In this document: positions 21,524-31,683 of the stretch, in pieces
Layout: each line of letters begins with the position of its first letter
How positions within the stretch are numbered: position 1 is the first letter of the stretch
Assembly (NCBI GenBank): GCA_003116975.1
Contig: BGKB01000020.1
Coordinates: 558,001 to 622,000, forward strand
Reading direction: 5' to 3'
DNA: 64,000 nt
DNA from: Aurantiochytrium sp. KH105
Taxonomy: Eukaryota; Sar; Bigyra; Thraustochytrida; Thraustochytriidae
Notes under the pieces: generated by a model
Databases searched by the model: none
Seen by the model: the letters and a program-made list of their open reading frames with translations, nothing else
What the model was told of the DNA's origin: nothing
Made by a program: the position numbers and the translations under genes

Positions 21524-22055
21524 ACACTTGGCTCGAAAGGGACTCTGCAGGTCAGGTATGCATCAACAAAGTTCACCTGCGCGGTCCCGTCCGGCTGGTG
21601 CGTGGCGCAGACCGCTCGTCTCGGCTGCGTCAAAGCAGTTCTGCTGTTGTTGCTGCTACGCGCTCTCGTAAAAAGAAAAGAAAAAATCGTCGCTTTGGAT
21701 AGTGCTTGCTCGCGCGCGAGCGAACCTAAAGGTGTGTGCAAGGCCGCGCACGGGAACACAGGAATGGACTTGGGGCCGTCGAGCCCGCGCGGCTTGGGCA
21801 AGAAGAGACGAGGACCTTGGCTTCTTTTGCTGGGCCTGCCGGCCTTGTGTCTGTTTGAGGCCGAGAGCAAAAGAGAACGGCAGCTTGACCGAGACAGGTA
21901 GGCTGGAGACGGACAAGGAAGCCTGAGAACAGGCGACCACCTGACAGCTGACCCTGAGTCTTGAAAGCTGATTAGAGCTTGGGAAAGAAAGCACAACGTT
22001 GAGGCGTCAAAGCCAGAGTTGGCTAGCTTGCTAGCTATACGCAAGCAAGCAGACT
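21524..22055. promoter_or_regulatory. Divergent promoter region
   Basis: About 530 bp between oppositely directed starts of the oxidoreductase and the LRR protein. It ends in TAGCTTGCTAGCTA and CAAGCAAGC motifs at 22023-22049, just before the LRR start. No gene seen. Confidence 0.5.
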
Positions 22056-25000
22056 ATGCACTCAACAAGACGAAAGCGACACAGTAGCCTCGGTGCCGAG
22101 AGTAGTACGCGACGTCGTAGCTCGGTGCAAACTTTCATCGGGCCCGCCAAACCTATGAAGCGAGGCCGAGATCAACTTGGAGACGGACAAGCAAATAGCA
22201 CGCTGCAGGGATGCGGGAGAAGCTCAATGCTTGGCATCTCTACGCCCTACGTGCAAGAAGTGCAGAAATGTACAAATCGCCGCGCAAGCAAACCCTACTT
22301 TGGGGGTGTCCGAGGGAGAGCGTACATGACGCCAGAGAACATATCAGAAAGCCCCCGCATTGACGAGCGAGAGTGTGTCCCTTCAGTAAAGACACGCCCA
22401 CCTCGAGCTCGAGAAGGTGACCTACCGATGCAGTACCATCTCACATGTGCTGATGTCGATAACTTTGTTCAAGCGGAGCCCGAGACGCATGCAAACGTGT
22501 CTTTCACAGACTGGGTGGACCGGCTCGGGTCCTACAAGGCTGCGTCGCGCCAGCTTCGCGCCAATGAGGAAGCTCGCGTCGAACATCGCGAGTGGCTGGC
22601 ACGTAAAACCGAGTATGACCTTTACATGGATCGCGAGGCCGCTCGAGAGCGCGAGCGCAGATGGACCCGAGGGCCGGCCCAGCTGCCCCGGACTGTCGCC
22701 GAGGCTGCCCGCATGCAGCGACTCAAAAAGCTCGAGCGCCTCGAATTACGCATGTCGGATCGCCACGACGTTGATATTCTCGTACGACAAGCACCATTCA
22801 CAGAACGACTCGACCTGCAAGGCAAGCTGCATGACAATAGCATTGAGCTCTTCGAGAGTTTGATTGAGGACGAACGCGTCCTCCGAGTCACCGAAGCGCG
22901 ATTTGCTCGCAATGGACTCCGCTCCATCCCGAATGGCCTGCACTTACACTTTAGGCAGTTGCGCGTCTTGGATCTCTCGCAGAATCGTCTCGAGAAACTC
23001 CCTTCTGATATTGCATTCCTAAGGAGCCTCCAAGAGCTCAACATTCAGTACAACAAGCTGGAGGAAATCCCGACGACAGTTTTTGAGCTACCGGCGCTCC
23101 AAGTACTCGTTGCTGGCGGCAACACTTTTCTTGGATTGCACCACCGCATTGCCCAAGCCTCCGAGCTTTGCAGCATTTCGCTCGATAACAACAACATTGT
23201 GACGCTTCCACTGGCGCTTTCAGAGCTCGCCAAATGCGAGCGCCTGAATCTCAATCACAATGGGCTTGAGACCCTCGCGCTCTTCCCGCCAGCTGCATAC
23301 TCGTGCATGACAGCCAAGGAGCTCCAAGAGGATATGAAACATTGGAAACGGGTCGAGCTGCCGGCCAAGGGCGAATCTGGGTATATTCATGAACTCACGG
23401 GTGAGGGCAGACGCACCCTCGTGCCCCTTCACGACCAGCTCTCTCTCGACACAGATCCCGATCTCGCGGACTTTGACGTCGATGCCGAACAACTTGTTGC
23501 GGACTTTATTGCTGGAGTGAATACAACTGCAAAAGAGAAGAACATCAAAGCAATGGCATCTGCTGCAGAAACAAATGTTACTCGCCTCGATCTGAGCAAA
23601 CTAAATGACAAGACGAGGGCCGGAAAGCTTCGCGTGAAGCAACGCGTTGCACTTGCACGTGCTGGCAAGCTCGAGTGGCGCTACTGGATCAATGATAAGA
23701 CGGGCGCCACTGAATTCGGCAACATTGTGACGCGAGAAGTTGTTCGACAGGGCATACCGCCGGCGCTGGATCGATGGAATACCCTTCACGGACTGCGCGA
23801 ACTCTTGGTGAACTGTAATCATCTCACTGAGCTTCCTGCAAGTCTAAGCAAACTACCTCGTCTCGAGCGTCTCGAGGCCTCGCAAAATCGCATCGTCTTT
23901 GTACCAGAGGAACTCTCAAACCTAGCATGCTTGCGCGTGCTAGCACTGCGAGAGAACCGCATCGAGAAGCTTCCAAACGAGCTGGGCAAGCTCAAGGCCT
24001 TGGAGCGTCTTGAGCTGTCGGGAAACCGCATTATTTGTCTTCCTGGATCAGTACGCTTTTGTCGCGCCTTGCGAGTGCTAGACCTATCTTCCAACTGCCT
24101 CGAAGAGGTTTGCGCCGATCTTGGGGCCTTGACCGAGCTTGAGGTCCTTGGACTCGCAGGAAACCCCACGCTGCAGCGTCCTAAACCTGAAACGGTGCGT
24201 CGAGGTCTCGCTGCAGTCCTCTGGGACTGCCGGAATCGAGAAAAGCTGCGTGCTCTCGGTCCACCTCCGCCACAAGCACGACGCGAAAATGTTGGCGTTG
24301 CAGGAGAGCATTTCGTTGTGGAAGGCATGTACCACAAAACGGTAGCACAAGCGATTGAGCGTGCGCGACAAACTGGCATTCTCAAAATGCACTTTTTCGG
24401 TCTTCGAGCCCTTCCCGACCAGGTCTTTAGTCTTCGTCGCCTTCGCGAGCTACGCATCGCGGGCCACAAGTCTATCACTGTCATTCCAAAGCACGTGATG
24501 CGCCTGCGCAGTCTTGAGGTGTTAAGTTTCACGGCCAATGCTTTGCGCGAGATCCCGCACTCTCTTGCATTCTGGAGCGAGCTCAAGGAACTCAAAGAAA
24601 TTGACCTCTGCGACAATGAAATCGGAAGTCTCCCCGCAGCGTTATCGGTACTCCCAAAGCTCAAGCTCTTATCGCTGAGTGGGAATCGCATTACTCAACT
24701 TGCTGGCAAGTGCTTCACAGGACCGATTGCAGATTCACTTGAACGCCTTCACGTGAACAGCAACCGTCTAGAGGAGCTTCCGCCCGAAATCAATTCGCTT
24801 TGGCGGCTACGTGTGCTGCAACTTACGTACAACGAATTGAAGGAGCTCCCTTTTGACCTGAGCGGTCTGAAAGGGCTCGAACGGCTGCACCTGAGCCGCA
24901 ATTGCCTGCACGAACTACCCGACTCGCTCGGTCAGCTTGCACGGCTGAGAGTCCTGCAGCTCGCGTGCAATAAAATCGAGCATTTGCAGCCTGCTCTTTT

Positions 25001-27059
25001 CGTGGGACCACTCTGTCACGTCCTCGAAACACTGCATGTGCAGAGCAATGCGTTGCGCGAACTTCCACCTGCACTGTGCGAGCTGCGAGCTCTGCGGGAA
25101 ATTGTCATGGATGGAAACCCGCTCGAGTCCCCTCCGGTCTCGTTTCGAGGAAACGCATGGACTGCACCGCAGGTTCTCGAGTACTGCGAGGAGCGACAAC
25201 GACGACGCACGCTGTTCACCGATTTGCTTCAAGCGGCTATGTCCAAAAACAACCACTTTGCACTCGACGAGGCCTTGCTCATGCCACGTTGCAAGGGTGC
25301 GATCGTAGACAAGCATTCATATCTTCACGCTGGTGACGATCTTGTCGTGAACGATCTGGTCGATCGCTTCATGAACGGCGCATTTTACGACCACGAAATC
25401 TCCGCTTTTGACACGATCGAACGACTTTCAGATCTCTTTGAGTTACGTCGGAATGCCAAACTTCGCATCGTTCTCGACGACCTGCTCAAGCTGGTTGAGA
25501 TTGGCAAAGAGTATGGGCTCATTTCTCCAGTAGACTTTACAAGCGAACTGAGGATTGGATTTGGTCGTGGGAACGAAGCTGTGAGAACATATGCGGTGCG
25601 TCTTTCTGCGCTCTATCGCGAGATTGCAGAGGACTATGAAGATAGTGAAGCCGAAAATCAGGCGGCTGACGACGATGACGAGGTGAACTCGCTGTCATCG
25701 CTCGAGTCTTATGGAAATGAGAACAAGTCTACGGATGACGAAGACTCAGACGATGATGATGACGACAACCTCTCCGAGGCAGAGCGTGCGCCAAATCTCA
25801 TTGAGGCAGTTGGACTTTTACGCAGAGAACATCAGTTCGTCTTTGAACATAGTCGTGAGCTGGTCGACCTGGCCCTCTCTACGTACCGCGGCCCGTATGG
25901 CCAGATCGCCTGGATGCGCGCACCTGTGTCGTTTGATAGCGATGGCGGCAGACTCGAGTTTCCGGAGTACATGGAAATTGTAGGCTCCGATGAAAAGACT
26001 TCCGCGTTGCGTGAAGATAAAAGGGCTGAACCGTTCAATAAGCCAGTCTCGCACGTGGGCGCTCATAAAAAGAGAGAACGGTCAAAATCGAGGCAACCGC
26101 GCGCGTTTTTCGAAATTGCACGAAACAAATTGGCCAGGCTTTGGCGGCCTAAATCGCCGAACGGTCCGATTGTGGTCGACCGAGAATTCACCTTTCCAGC
26201 TTCCACAAAGGAAGTGCATGCGGACGTGGTCGTGTTCTCCCAGCTGTTCTACACGCTCGAGGAGGCAGCACGCAGAGAGCGTGAGGAAGCGGAAATTGCA
26301 AAGGTGGTAAAATGCGCAACAAGGACGTTTGAGGCGTGGTGCGAGCTCCCAGAAGGACGGGAACGACTTTCGAGCGTGGCTGTGGATCGAATTGGGCGCG
26401 TTGCAGAGGTTCTGGAGAACCTGAAGAACGACTACGAAGATGCCCGCATGGCCTTGGACGTTGCTCGCGAGCACCTCCAAGAAATCAATCGGCGCGTCGA
26501 TATGTTTGAAAATGGCGAACCAGAATACCTGCACCACATAAAGAGCAGGCGGAAGGGCGATAAGCTCATTCGCGAGGCGGAGGCAGAGGTCGAGGAATGT
26601 ACGGGTCCACTTGAGCGTTTGGAAAAATTGCTCAATCGGGCAAAGGGTCGCAAAAAGCTTCGATTGAAGCAGGTCATTATCGCAACGCGTGAGGAAGTAA
26701 TGGTCATTGTGGACGAGAGAGCCAAGGTGTTGCAAACGCATTCGTATCGAATGCGTGCGCTCACGGAAGGCTTGCGCAGGCCGTGGGATGGAGACAACGG
26801 ACGGGATTTTGAAATCTGGAAGCTCGCCCGCAAGAGAGCCATGGCCGACCAGGGCATTGAGAATGCAGCGGACTTTTTGAGTGACGAAGATACCGAGGAG
26901 CTTCCGCCCAATGACCTCGTGCAAGTCATGGGTGACGGATTTGCCTATGACGCTTACATTGATATGCTTGACCAGCTCGGAGACGACTCCTTTCTGGCGG
27001 ACATGGAATCCGACGGAGCTGCATCTGATGCCAAGGATATCAATCAAGAAAATTCGTAA
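22056..27059 (+). CDS. Large leucine-rich repeat protein with acidic and coiled-coil C-terminus
   Basis: A 1,667-residue intronless protein. Three blocks of typical (Shoc2/SDS22-like, LxxLPxxLxxLxxLxxLxLxxN) LRRs lie at about residues 280-410, 575-705 and 780-1040. The first two blocks are separated by a segment carrying EWRYWINDKTGATEF. After the LRRs comes a helical region, an Asp/Glu-rich stretch (about 1190-1250, with DDEDSDDDDDD), a basic patch (about 1330-1370, HKKRERSKSR) and a helical coiled-coil region (about 1420-1600). LRR proteins of this kind usually act as protein-binding scaffolds; no catalytic domain is visible. The LRR class differs from that of the gene at 37.5 kb, so the two are not simple paralogues. 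Function unknown. Confidence 0.85.
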   Translation: MHSTRRKRHSSLGAESSTRRRSSVQTFIGPAKPMKRGRDQLGDGQANSTLQGCGRSSMLGISTPYVQEVQKCTNRRASKPYFGGVRGRAYMTPENISESPRIDERECVPSVKTRPPRAREGDLPMQYHLTCADVDNFVQAEPETHANVSFTDWVDRLGSYKAASRQLRANEEARVEHREWLARKTEYDLYMDREAARERERRWTRGPAQLPRTVAEAARMQRLKKLERLELRMSDRHDVDILVRQAPFTERLDLQGKLHDNSIELFESLIEDERVLRVTEARFARNGLRSIPNGLHLHFRQLRVLDLSQNRLEKLPSDIAFLRSLQELNIQYNKLEEIPTTVFELPALQVLVAGGNTFLGLHHRIAQASELCSISLDNNNIVTLPLALSELAKCERLNLNHNGLETLALFPPAAYSCMTAKELQEDMKHWKRVELPAKGESGYIHELTGEGRRTLVPLHDQLSLDTDPDLADFDVDAEQLVADFIAGVNTTAKEKNIKAMASAAETNVTRLDLSKLNDKTRAGKLRVKQRVALARAGKLEWRYWINDKTGATEFGNIVTREVVRQGIPPALDRWNTLHGLRELLVNCNHLTELPASLSKLPRLERLEASQNRIVFVPEELSNLACLRVLALRENRIEKLPNELGKLKALERLELSGNRIICLPGSVRFCRALRVLDLSSNCLEEVCADLGALTELEVLGLAGNPTLQRPKPETVRRGLAAVLWDCRNREKLRALGPPPPQARRENVGVAGEHFVVEGMYHKTVAQAIERARQTGILKMHFFGLRALPDQVFSLRRLRELRIAGHKSITVIPKHVMRLRSLEVLSFTANALREIPHSLAFWSELKELKEIDLCDNEIGSLPAALSVLPKLKLLSLSGNRITQLAGKCFTGPIADSLERLHVNSNRLEELPPEINSLWRLRVLQLTYNELKELPFDLSGLKGLERLHLSRNCLHELPDSLGQLARLRVLQLACNKIEHLQPALFVGPLCHVLETLHVQSNALRELPPALCELRALREIVMDGNPLESPPVSFRGNAWTAPQVLEYCEERQRRRTLFTDLLQAAMSKNNHFALDEALLMPRCKGAIVDKHSYLHAGDDLVVNDLVDRFMNGAFYDHEISAFDTIERLSDLFELRRNAKLRIVLDDLLKLVEIGKEYGLISPVDFTSELRIGFGRGNEAVRTYAVRLSALYREIAEDYEDSEAENQAADDDDEVNSLSSLESYGNENKSTDDEDSDDDDDDNLSEAERAPNLIEAVGLLRREHQFVFEHSRELVDLALSTYRGPYGQIAWMRAPVSFDSDGGRLEFPEYMEIVGSDEKTSALREDKRAEPFNKPVSHVGAHKKRERSKSRQPRAFFEIARNKLARLWRPKSPNGPIVVDREFTFPASTKEVHADVVVFSQLFYTLEEAARREREEAEIAKVVKCATRTFEAWCELPEGRERLSSVAVDRIGRVAEVLENLKNDYEDARMALDVAREHLQEINRRVDMFENGEPEYLHHIKSRRKGDKLIREAEAEVEECTGPLERLEKLLNRAKGRKKLRLKQVIIATREEVMVIVDERAKVLQTHSYRMRALTEGLRRPWDGDNGRDFEIWKLARKRAMADQGIENAADFLSDEDTEELPPNDLVQVMGDGFAYDAYIDMLDQLGDDSFLADMESDGAASDAKDINQENS

Positions 27060-27210
27060 CTAAAGAAAACAAGAACGTTTCGACACTTCTTTTGTCTTCA
27101 TTGTATATACAAAGCGCGTCTCTTTTAACCATTGTGAGCACCGCACGCAGCACTCGGAAAAAGAATCAAAATTGATTGGTTGCTGTTCAGCAGAGAGAGA
27201 GAGAAAGTTC

Positions 27211-28809
27211 CTATTGAACAACGCACGAAGTGACATCCTCCGTTGGATGAAAAATGGTGTCACCAGAAGATCCAGCCGGTGGCTTTGCTTGGCGACCGAC
27301 ACAGCCAAAAAACGTCGACGAAGATTTCTCGGATTCAAGCTTCAAGCCGCGCTTGATGTCAACCTTGTCCTTGACATGGATAGGTACCAAAGACGGTCGT
27401 CCAAATTGTTGCTCCCTCCTGCTCGGTGAACAAACTTCTGGACTTTCTTTCGTAGGAAGAAGAGGTAAGGACCCCGACGATTGTGGCGATAACAATGACT
27501 GCGATCGCTCGAGTGTTTTCTGTTCGCGCGTGGCAGCGAGCCAGTCTCGCCGAATCGTAACTTCGTGAGCAAGGCGAATTATACGCGAAGGGTTATGATC
27601 GCTCGCCGCGTTTCGAAGAATGAGTTGAATGAAACTAATGCCCGTGGTTCGATCGAGCGTTTCGTAAAGTCTCATCAGATTTTCTTCCTGGACAGGTTCC
27701 TTGCCTTGGTCATGGTTGGAGAGTGCAGCAAGAGCCTGTGCTGCAGCTCGATGGCGAGAGAGAAGCGGTCCAGCATGTACCTCGAGCAAAGCAAATGCGA
27801 TGCGATGCATGTTCAAAATGAGACTGTCTGAATGATGGCGAGTCTTGACGTCGAAGAGAAAATCCCAGATGGCAAGCGTGGACACAAGCGGGAGTACGTG
27901 AGCAAAGAGCGGCATCATCCACTGAACCAAGAGATAGCTCATCGCCCGCTGTACATCGCCAGGACAGGCGTCACCTGCTTCGAGATGCTCGCGAATGAGA
28001 GGAGCATGAAAAGATACAATGTCTTCGAAAAGCTCGACCTCGTCGAGCGTGGCCCTTTGCAAAAATCCGTCAGGAAGGCTGTCGACAAGGTCGACCAAAA
28101 ACCAAAAGGCGTCTTCTGTGTTCATGTGCGCGAGTAAAATGACTGTGAAAAAGTTCATGCCTTGCGTGTAGCCCACGTCGGGCTTGTATCGACAAAACAC
28201 GAAAAGGACCTCGGCGAGGTCTGCTCTCATACGTGCCGTATTGAAACAAGCCAGATTGGCACCAAAGGACCGTGGCACGTCGCGAGCGATCACGTCGACG
28301 ATTTCGTCCGGTATTGACCCTTGTATCACCTCCATAGGTAGGCACGCGCGACAGGCTCCGCAGTTTTCGCACCACAGAGAATCTGCGTTTGCCGTCCCTT
28401 GCCATCGTCGGCGTTCGTGCTTGTGTGTTTCTCGCGTCTTCTCTTCCTCCTCGTCGCTTTCGCAGCATTGCTGGCGCTGGCGCAGACGCCTTGTTGCTTG
28501 CGCTGTGTCAGGGTCGCAAGTCACGGCCTCTTTCTCGTGCTGGCCCTGGTCCTGTTCCTTGTTGTCATCAACCTCTTGCTCGTTGGCGCGCTCCTGCTCA
28601 GGCTCCGCGGTGTTGTCGTCCTGGAGGCGGCAGTCGTCGTGGACCTGATGGACGTCAGCAGCACGCTCCTGCGGCCGCAGGCATGAGGCGCGCACCGCCG
28701 CGTACGAGTCCAAGGGCCGCGCGCCACGCGCCGCGGCAGCTCCCGCCGCCCACCGCGCCCCGCGCGCGCGTCGCGAGGTTGCAGAGTCCACGCCGATGGT
28801 CACGGACAT
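27211..28809 (-). CDS. TBC-domain Rab GTPase-activating protein
   Basis: A 532-residue protein with a TBC domain at about residues 140-380. The two catalytic fingers are intact: IARDVPR (Asp177, Arg180, the arginine finger) and YTQG (Tyr214, Gln216, the glutamine finger). WMMPLFAHVLPL and AIWDFLFD near 310-340 match the later TBC motifs. Family role: accelerates GTP hydrolysis by Rab proteins in membrane traffic. The first ~150 residues are Ala/Arg-rich, then Glu/Lys-rich, and weakly conserved, so the true start could be one of the later methionines, for example Met159. The C-terminal ~150 residues are Ser-rich. Its stop lies only 151 bp from the stop of the LRR protein, convergent with it. 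Confidence 0.88.
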   Translation of the reverse strand: MSVTIGVDSATSRRARGARWAAGAAAARGARPLDSYAAVRASCLRPQERAADVHQVHDDCRLQDDNTAEPEQERANEQEVDDNKEQDQGQHEKEAVTCDPDTAQATRRLRQRQQCCESDEEEEKTRETHKHERRRWQGTANADSLWCENCGACRACLPMEVIQGSIPDEIVDVIARDVPRSFGANLACFNTARMRADLAEVLFVFCRYKPDVGYTQGMNFFTVILLAHMNTEDAFWFLVDLVDSLPDGFLQRATLDEVELFEDIVSFHAPLIREHLEAGDACPGDVQRAMSYLLVQWMMPLFAHVLPLVSTLAIWDFLFDVKTRHHSDSLILNMHRIAFALLEVHAGPLLSRHRAAAQALAALSNHDQGKEPVQEENLMRLYETLDRTTGISFIQLILRNAASDHNPSRIIRLAHEVTIRRDWLAATREQKTLERSQSLLSPQSSGSLPLLPTKESPEVCSPSRREQQFGRPSLVPIHVKDKVDIKRGLKLESEKSSSTFFGCVGRQAKPPAGSSGDTIFHPTEDVTSCVVQ

Positions 28810-29080
28810 CGCGTTTGGTCATTGCTCGAGAGGAAAGAAGAGAAGGGAAGAGATGCTCGTGTCCTCGAGGACTCCTAGTGTTCGTGTGTTAGGCCCCTAA
28901 GTGCGTGTGTGCCTCTTTATCACTTTTTGTAGCTCTTGTAGTAGTAGGACAGTGAAATACTTTATAGCCTCGAAACGACGCTGTCGCAAAATTCAGCCTA
29001 ATCTGGCTCACGATCAGTCAATCCAAAAGACATGACGGACTTTACGAAGACAAGAGAAAGGCAAAAGAAAATCGATAGCT

Positions 29081-29956
29081 TTATGGACTTGCAAAGTTCC
29101 ATGCGTCGGGGTTGCGAATCTTATAGCAGGATCCACGAAACTCGGGATTCGGGTTCATGGAACACGACCACACGTAGCCCCCAGCGATTTGTGAATACTC
29201 GTAGACGCCATCATTGTAGTACTCCTTGTACTTGCGGGATTTGCTTCTGCGAGGAGGTTCGGACGTCGCATCTTCTGCGGCATTATTGGCATTGGGCGAG
29301 GGGGCAGGAGGTTCCTGCCACGTCCCGTTGCGTTTGGCCTCTCGCTCTTCGCGCAAACGTTCCATACGCATGCTCTCACGTTCCACGGGACCAACATAGC
29401 CCTCTCGGACAATGACGGCGTTCTTGCGACGACTGTTGCGTACGCATCGCGCGTCATTCGCGCGTGAAGCCTTGTTGAGCGCTCGGCGATCGATTTCCGT
29501 AGAGGGCTGCCAACTGGCCTTGCTCTCCAGACTCGCGTGCACGGGAATCTCAGCACAGCGCGCAGCGGGGGGGATTTGCGAGTCCTCAGGCTTGTAGCCT
29601 GGGTGCAGACGTGTGTGGTCAAAATTGTGCAGGCCAGGCGTTGCGACGAAGCGCATGTTTGGTCGTGGCAAGGTCTCTGCGCGATAATTGTATTGAAATA
29701 ATGTTGGATCGTGCTTTGGAACCTGGCAACTGGTGCGCTCCGTGCAGGAAGGGGTGACGTGCACGCTCTGGTTCCAATCCGTCTTGCGCGTACCAAGGAT
29801 GTCTGCCTTGGAGGCGCGTTTCACCTCTCGCTTTAATTTTCGTTTTTCCTCGTACTCGGGTGTGTTGGGCAGCGCTTTTTCGGAGGCAGAAAAGTTCATA
29901 CGCATTGACTTGGCCCCGATCTGCGACTTGGCGCGCAGCATTGCAGCTTTGACCAT
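29081..29956 (-). CDS. Conserved-looking basic protein of unknown function
   Basis: A 291-residue protein I do not recognise. It is basic, with a Lys/Arg-rich helix near residues 35-55 (YEEKRKLKREVKRASKAD), an aromatic and proline-rich middle (YNYRAETLPRPNMRF, then HNFDHTRLHPGYKPEDS), a second charged helix (ERESMRMERLREEREAKR) and a Tyr/Trp-rich end (YKEYYNDGVYEYS, GGYVWSCSMNPN). No membrane segment or signal peptide. Normal length, balanced composition and lack of a competing frame suggest it is real. Cysteines are few, so a zinc fold is unlikely. Confidence 0.6.
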   Translation of the reverse strand: MVKAAMLRAKSQIGAKSMRMNFSASEKALPNTPEYEEKRKLKREVKRASKADILGTRKTDWNQSVHVTPSCTERTSCQVPKHDPTLFQYNYRAETLPRPNMRFVATPGLHNFDHTRLHPGYKPEDSQIPPAARCAEIPVHASLESKASWQPSTEIDRRALNKASRANDARCVRNSRRKNAVIVREGYVGPVERESMRMERLREEREAKRNGTWQEPPAPSPNANNAAEDATSEPPRRSKSRKYKEYYNDGVYEYSQIAGGYVWSCSMNPNPEFRGSCYKIRNPDAWNFASP

Positions 29957-30413
29957 CCTGGTTGCTTGGCTTCCTTACGGCCTGGTTGCCAGGGTTCCGC
30001 TTCGAAGCGGATCAGTGTTGACGCTGCAAGCCTTCGTCTCTGCCGAAAATGAATCTCGTGTTTGCTCGCGTTCGCCACACGAGTTCTACGTTCTCTGTCT
30101 CGGCCTTCTCGCTTGCTGCTTTGCTTTTCTTTTCTTTGCTCTGCTTTGCCCTGCTTTGATTTCCTTTCCTCTGCTTTGCTCGCAAGTTCGCACGTGCCTT
30201 CTTGTTACGCGAAACACCGACTTCGAATGAATAGGATCGACTTTTATTGCGATCGTCGTCAAGACCATAGGATCAGCATAACACAGCTGACCAGCGAGCC
30301 ACCCAGCCCGCTCGCCCGCGCGCCCTTCCGCTCGCCCTGCAGGTCAAGGTGCGGCGTCAATGTCATCCAGAGTTCTCAGGCTCGCGTTCCTATTAACGGA
30401 TCTTTTCATTGGG
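29957..30413. other. Intergenic region with TTTGCT-rich tract
   Basis: Spacer between two minus-strand genes. 30116-30182 is a pyrimidine tract built of TTTGCT/CTTTGCT variants upstream of the unknown basic protein, probably in its promoter or 5' UTR. Confidence 0.5.
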
Positions 30414-31151
30414 TCATGAATATGGCGCTTGTAAAGACAGAGAGAACCGCTTGTCTCCACTCAATACAACGACCGTGCGCGCGTGCACCACAGTCGGCGG
30501 ACCCGAGAGAGGCACATCGCGATCCCGAGGCGTATTGGCGAGGGCCGCTGGCTCGGCGGCAGAGGCGAGCGAAATGTGAGGCTCTGGATTCTCATAATAT
30601 GATGGTCCCTTGAAAGCAGTCGTGACGCTGCTAATTGCATCAATCAGGGCTAGCACGCGGTCTGTGCCGCGCAGGGTGAGCAACGAAGCGAAGATGCGCG
30701 AGCGATTTTCACTCCGAAAAAAACGAATGTGCTGGCCCGTTACCTGAAAGCTGGTCGTTGGAGCAATAGCGTCACGTATTGCATCCACAAATGGTTGAAT
30801 CTGGTGCTCTCTCAGAGGAAAGGTTTTCGAAAGGCTCAAGTGCGGTTCCTGAATCGTAGAAACCTCGGCCTCTGGGCGTGCATCTTCAAGGGCCTCGACG
30901 GCTTCCGTGACGAGATCCTCCGAGATATGGACTGGGATAGAGACAGATGTGGCCCAGTTCCCTTCCACGTGAGGAAACAATCGTTCTACGCGCGGACGAT
31001 CACCCGCTTCAATTTCTTCGTTATCGTTTTCATTGTCTTTAGCAATGTGGTTGTCAGCAGCAACATCAGATTTCCTCGCTGACTTGGCGCTGCGAAGATT
31101 GTCGCCATCGGACGCGTTCAGATCTTTGAGTTTTCTCTTTTCGGTTGACAT
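30414..31151 (-). CDS. USB1: U6 snRNA phosphodiesterase USB1
   Basis: A 245-residue 2H phosphoesterase. The two HxS catalytic motifs are EPHLSLSKTF (His104, Ser106) and PEPHISLAS (His192, Ser194). The segment RLFPHVEGNWATSVSIPV just before the fold is the USB1 family lead-in. Known role: nuclear 3'-5' exonuclease that trims the U6 snRNA oligo(U) tail and leaves a terminal phosphate, stabilising U6 for splicing. The first ~55 residues are charged and disordered, with a likely basic nuclear-localisation patch (KRKLKD, KSARKSD). Intronless. It opens divergently from the phosphorylase-deaminase gene. Confidence 0.92.
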   Translation of the reverse strand: MSTEKRKLKDLNASDGDNLRSAKSARKSDVAADNHIAKDNENDNEEIEAGDRPRVERLFPHVEGNWATSVSIPVHISEDLVTEAVEALEDARPEAEVSTIQEPHLSLSKTFPLREHQIQPFVDAIRDAIAPTTSFQVTGQHIRFFRSENRSRIFASLLTLRGTDRVLALIDAISSVTTAFKGPSYYENPEPHISLASAAEPAALANTPRDRDVPLSGPPTVVHARTVVVLSGDKRFSLSLQAPYS

Positions 31152-31683
31152 CCTGCGGCCTTTTCGTCTGTCAGCGCTTCAGAACCTCCGGGAAGCCCCC
31201 CCCTGGCGTGGCAGCGTCTCTGCCCTCTCCGCCCAAAGGCGAGAAGCCTCGTCCCCGGCCCGTTTCGGGCCCCTGGCCCCGTCCACCTGGTCCCGGCCCA
31301 AGAATGTTGTTCTATCTAATCCCTCTCCACCCATTCATCCCCGTCGCACGTCTGCGTTCCGCCTCGCTTTCCCCGCGCGCTCCGCGCGAGGCGGCGCAGG
31401 GCGGCACGACGCGCGTCGCGCGGCCTCGGAGCGCTCGCCCGGCGCGGCGGCGCGGCGTTCTTGGTCGCCGCGCCGCGCCTCCTCCAGAGAGAGAGGCCAG
31501 GAGCCTTTGTGATGGCGATGACGAGCGATGATAAGGGGGTGAATGAAGTAGAGCAGAGCGGCAACAGCAACGAGCGGCTGCGGCAGCGAGGCGACCTGGA
31601 GCGAGGCTCGCGAGGCCAAGGCGTCGAGGACCCGCGGAGCGGAGGCGGAGAGCAGACGCGACGCGGGAAGGGCGGAGAGCGAG
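31152..31683. promoter_or_regulatory. Divergent promoter region
   Basis: About 530 bp of GC-rich sequence between the starts of USB1 and the phosphorylase-deaminase fusion. No gene supported; long frames here are antisense continuations. Confidence 0.5.

Noticed and set aside
26082-27047. 321-codon minus-strand frame at the end of the LRR protein gene
   Set aside because: Wholly antisense to the coiled-coil end of a continuous 1,667-residue frame.
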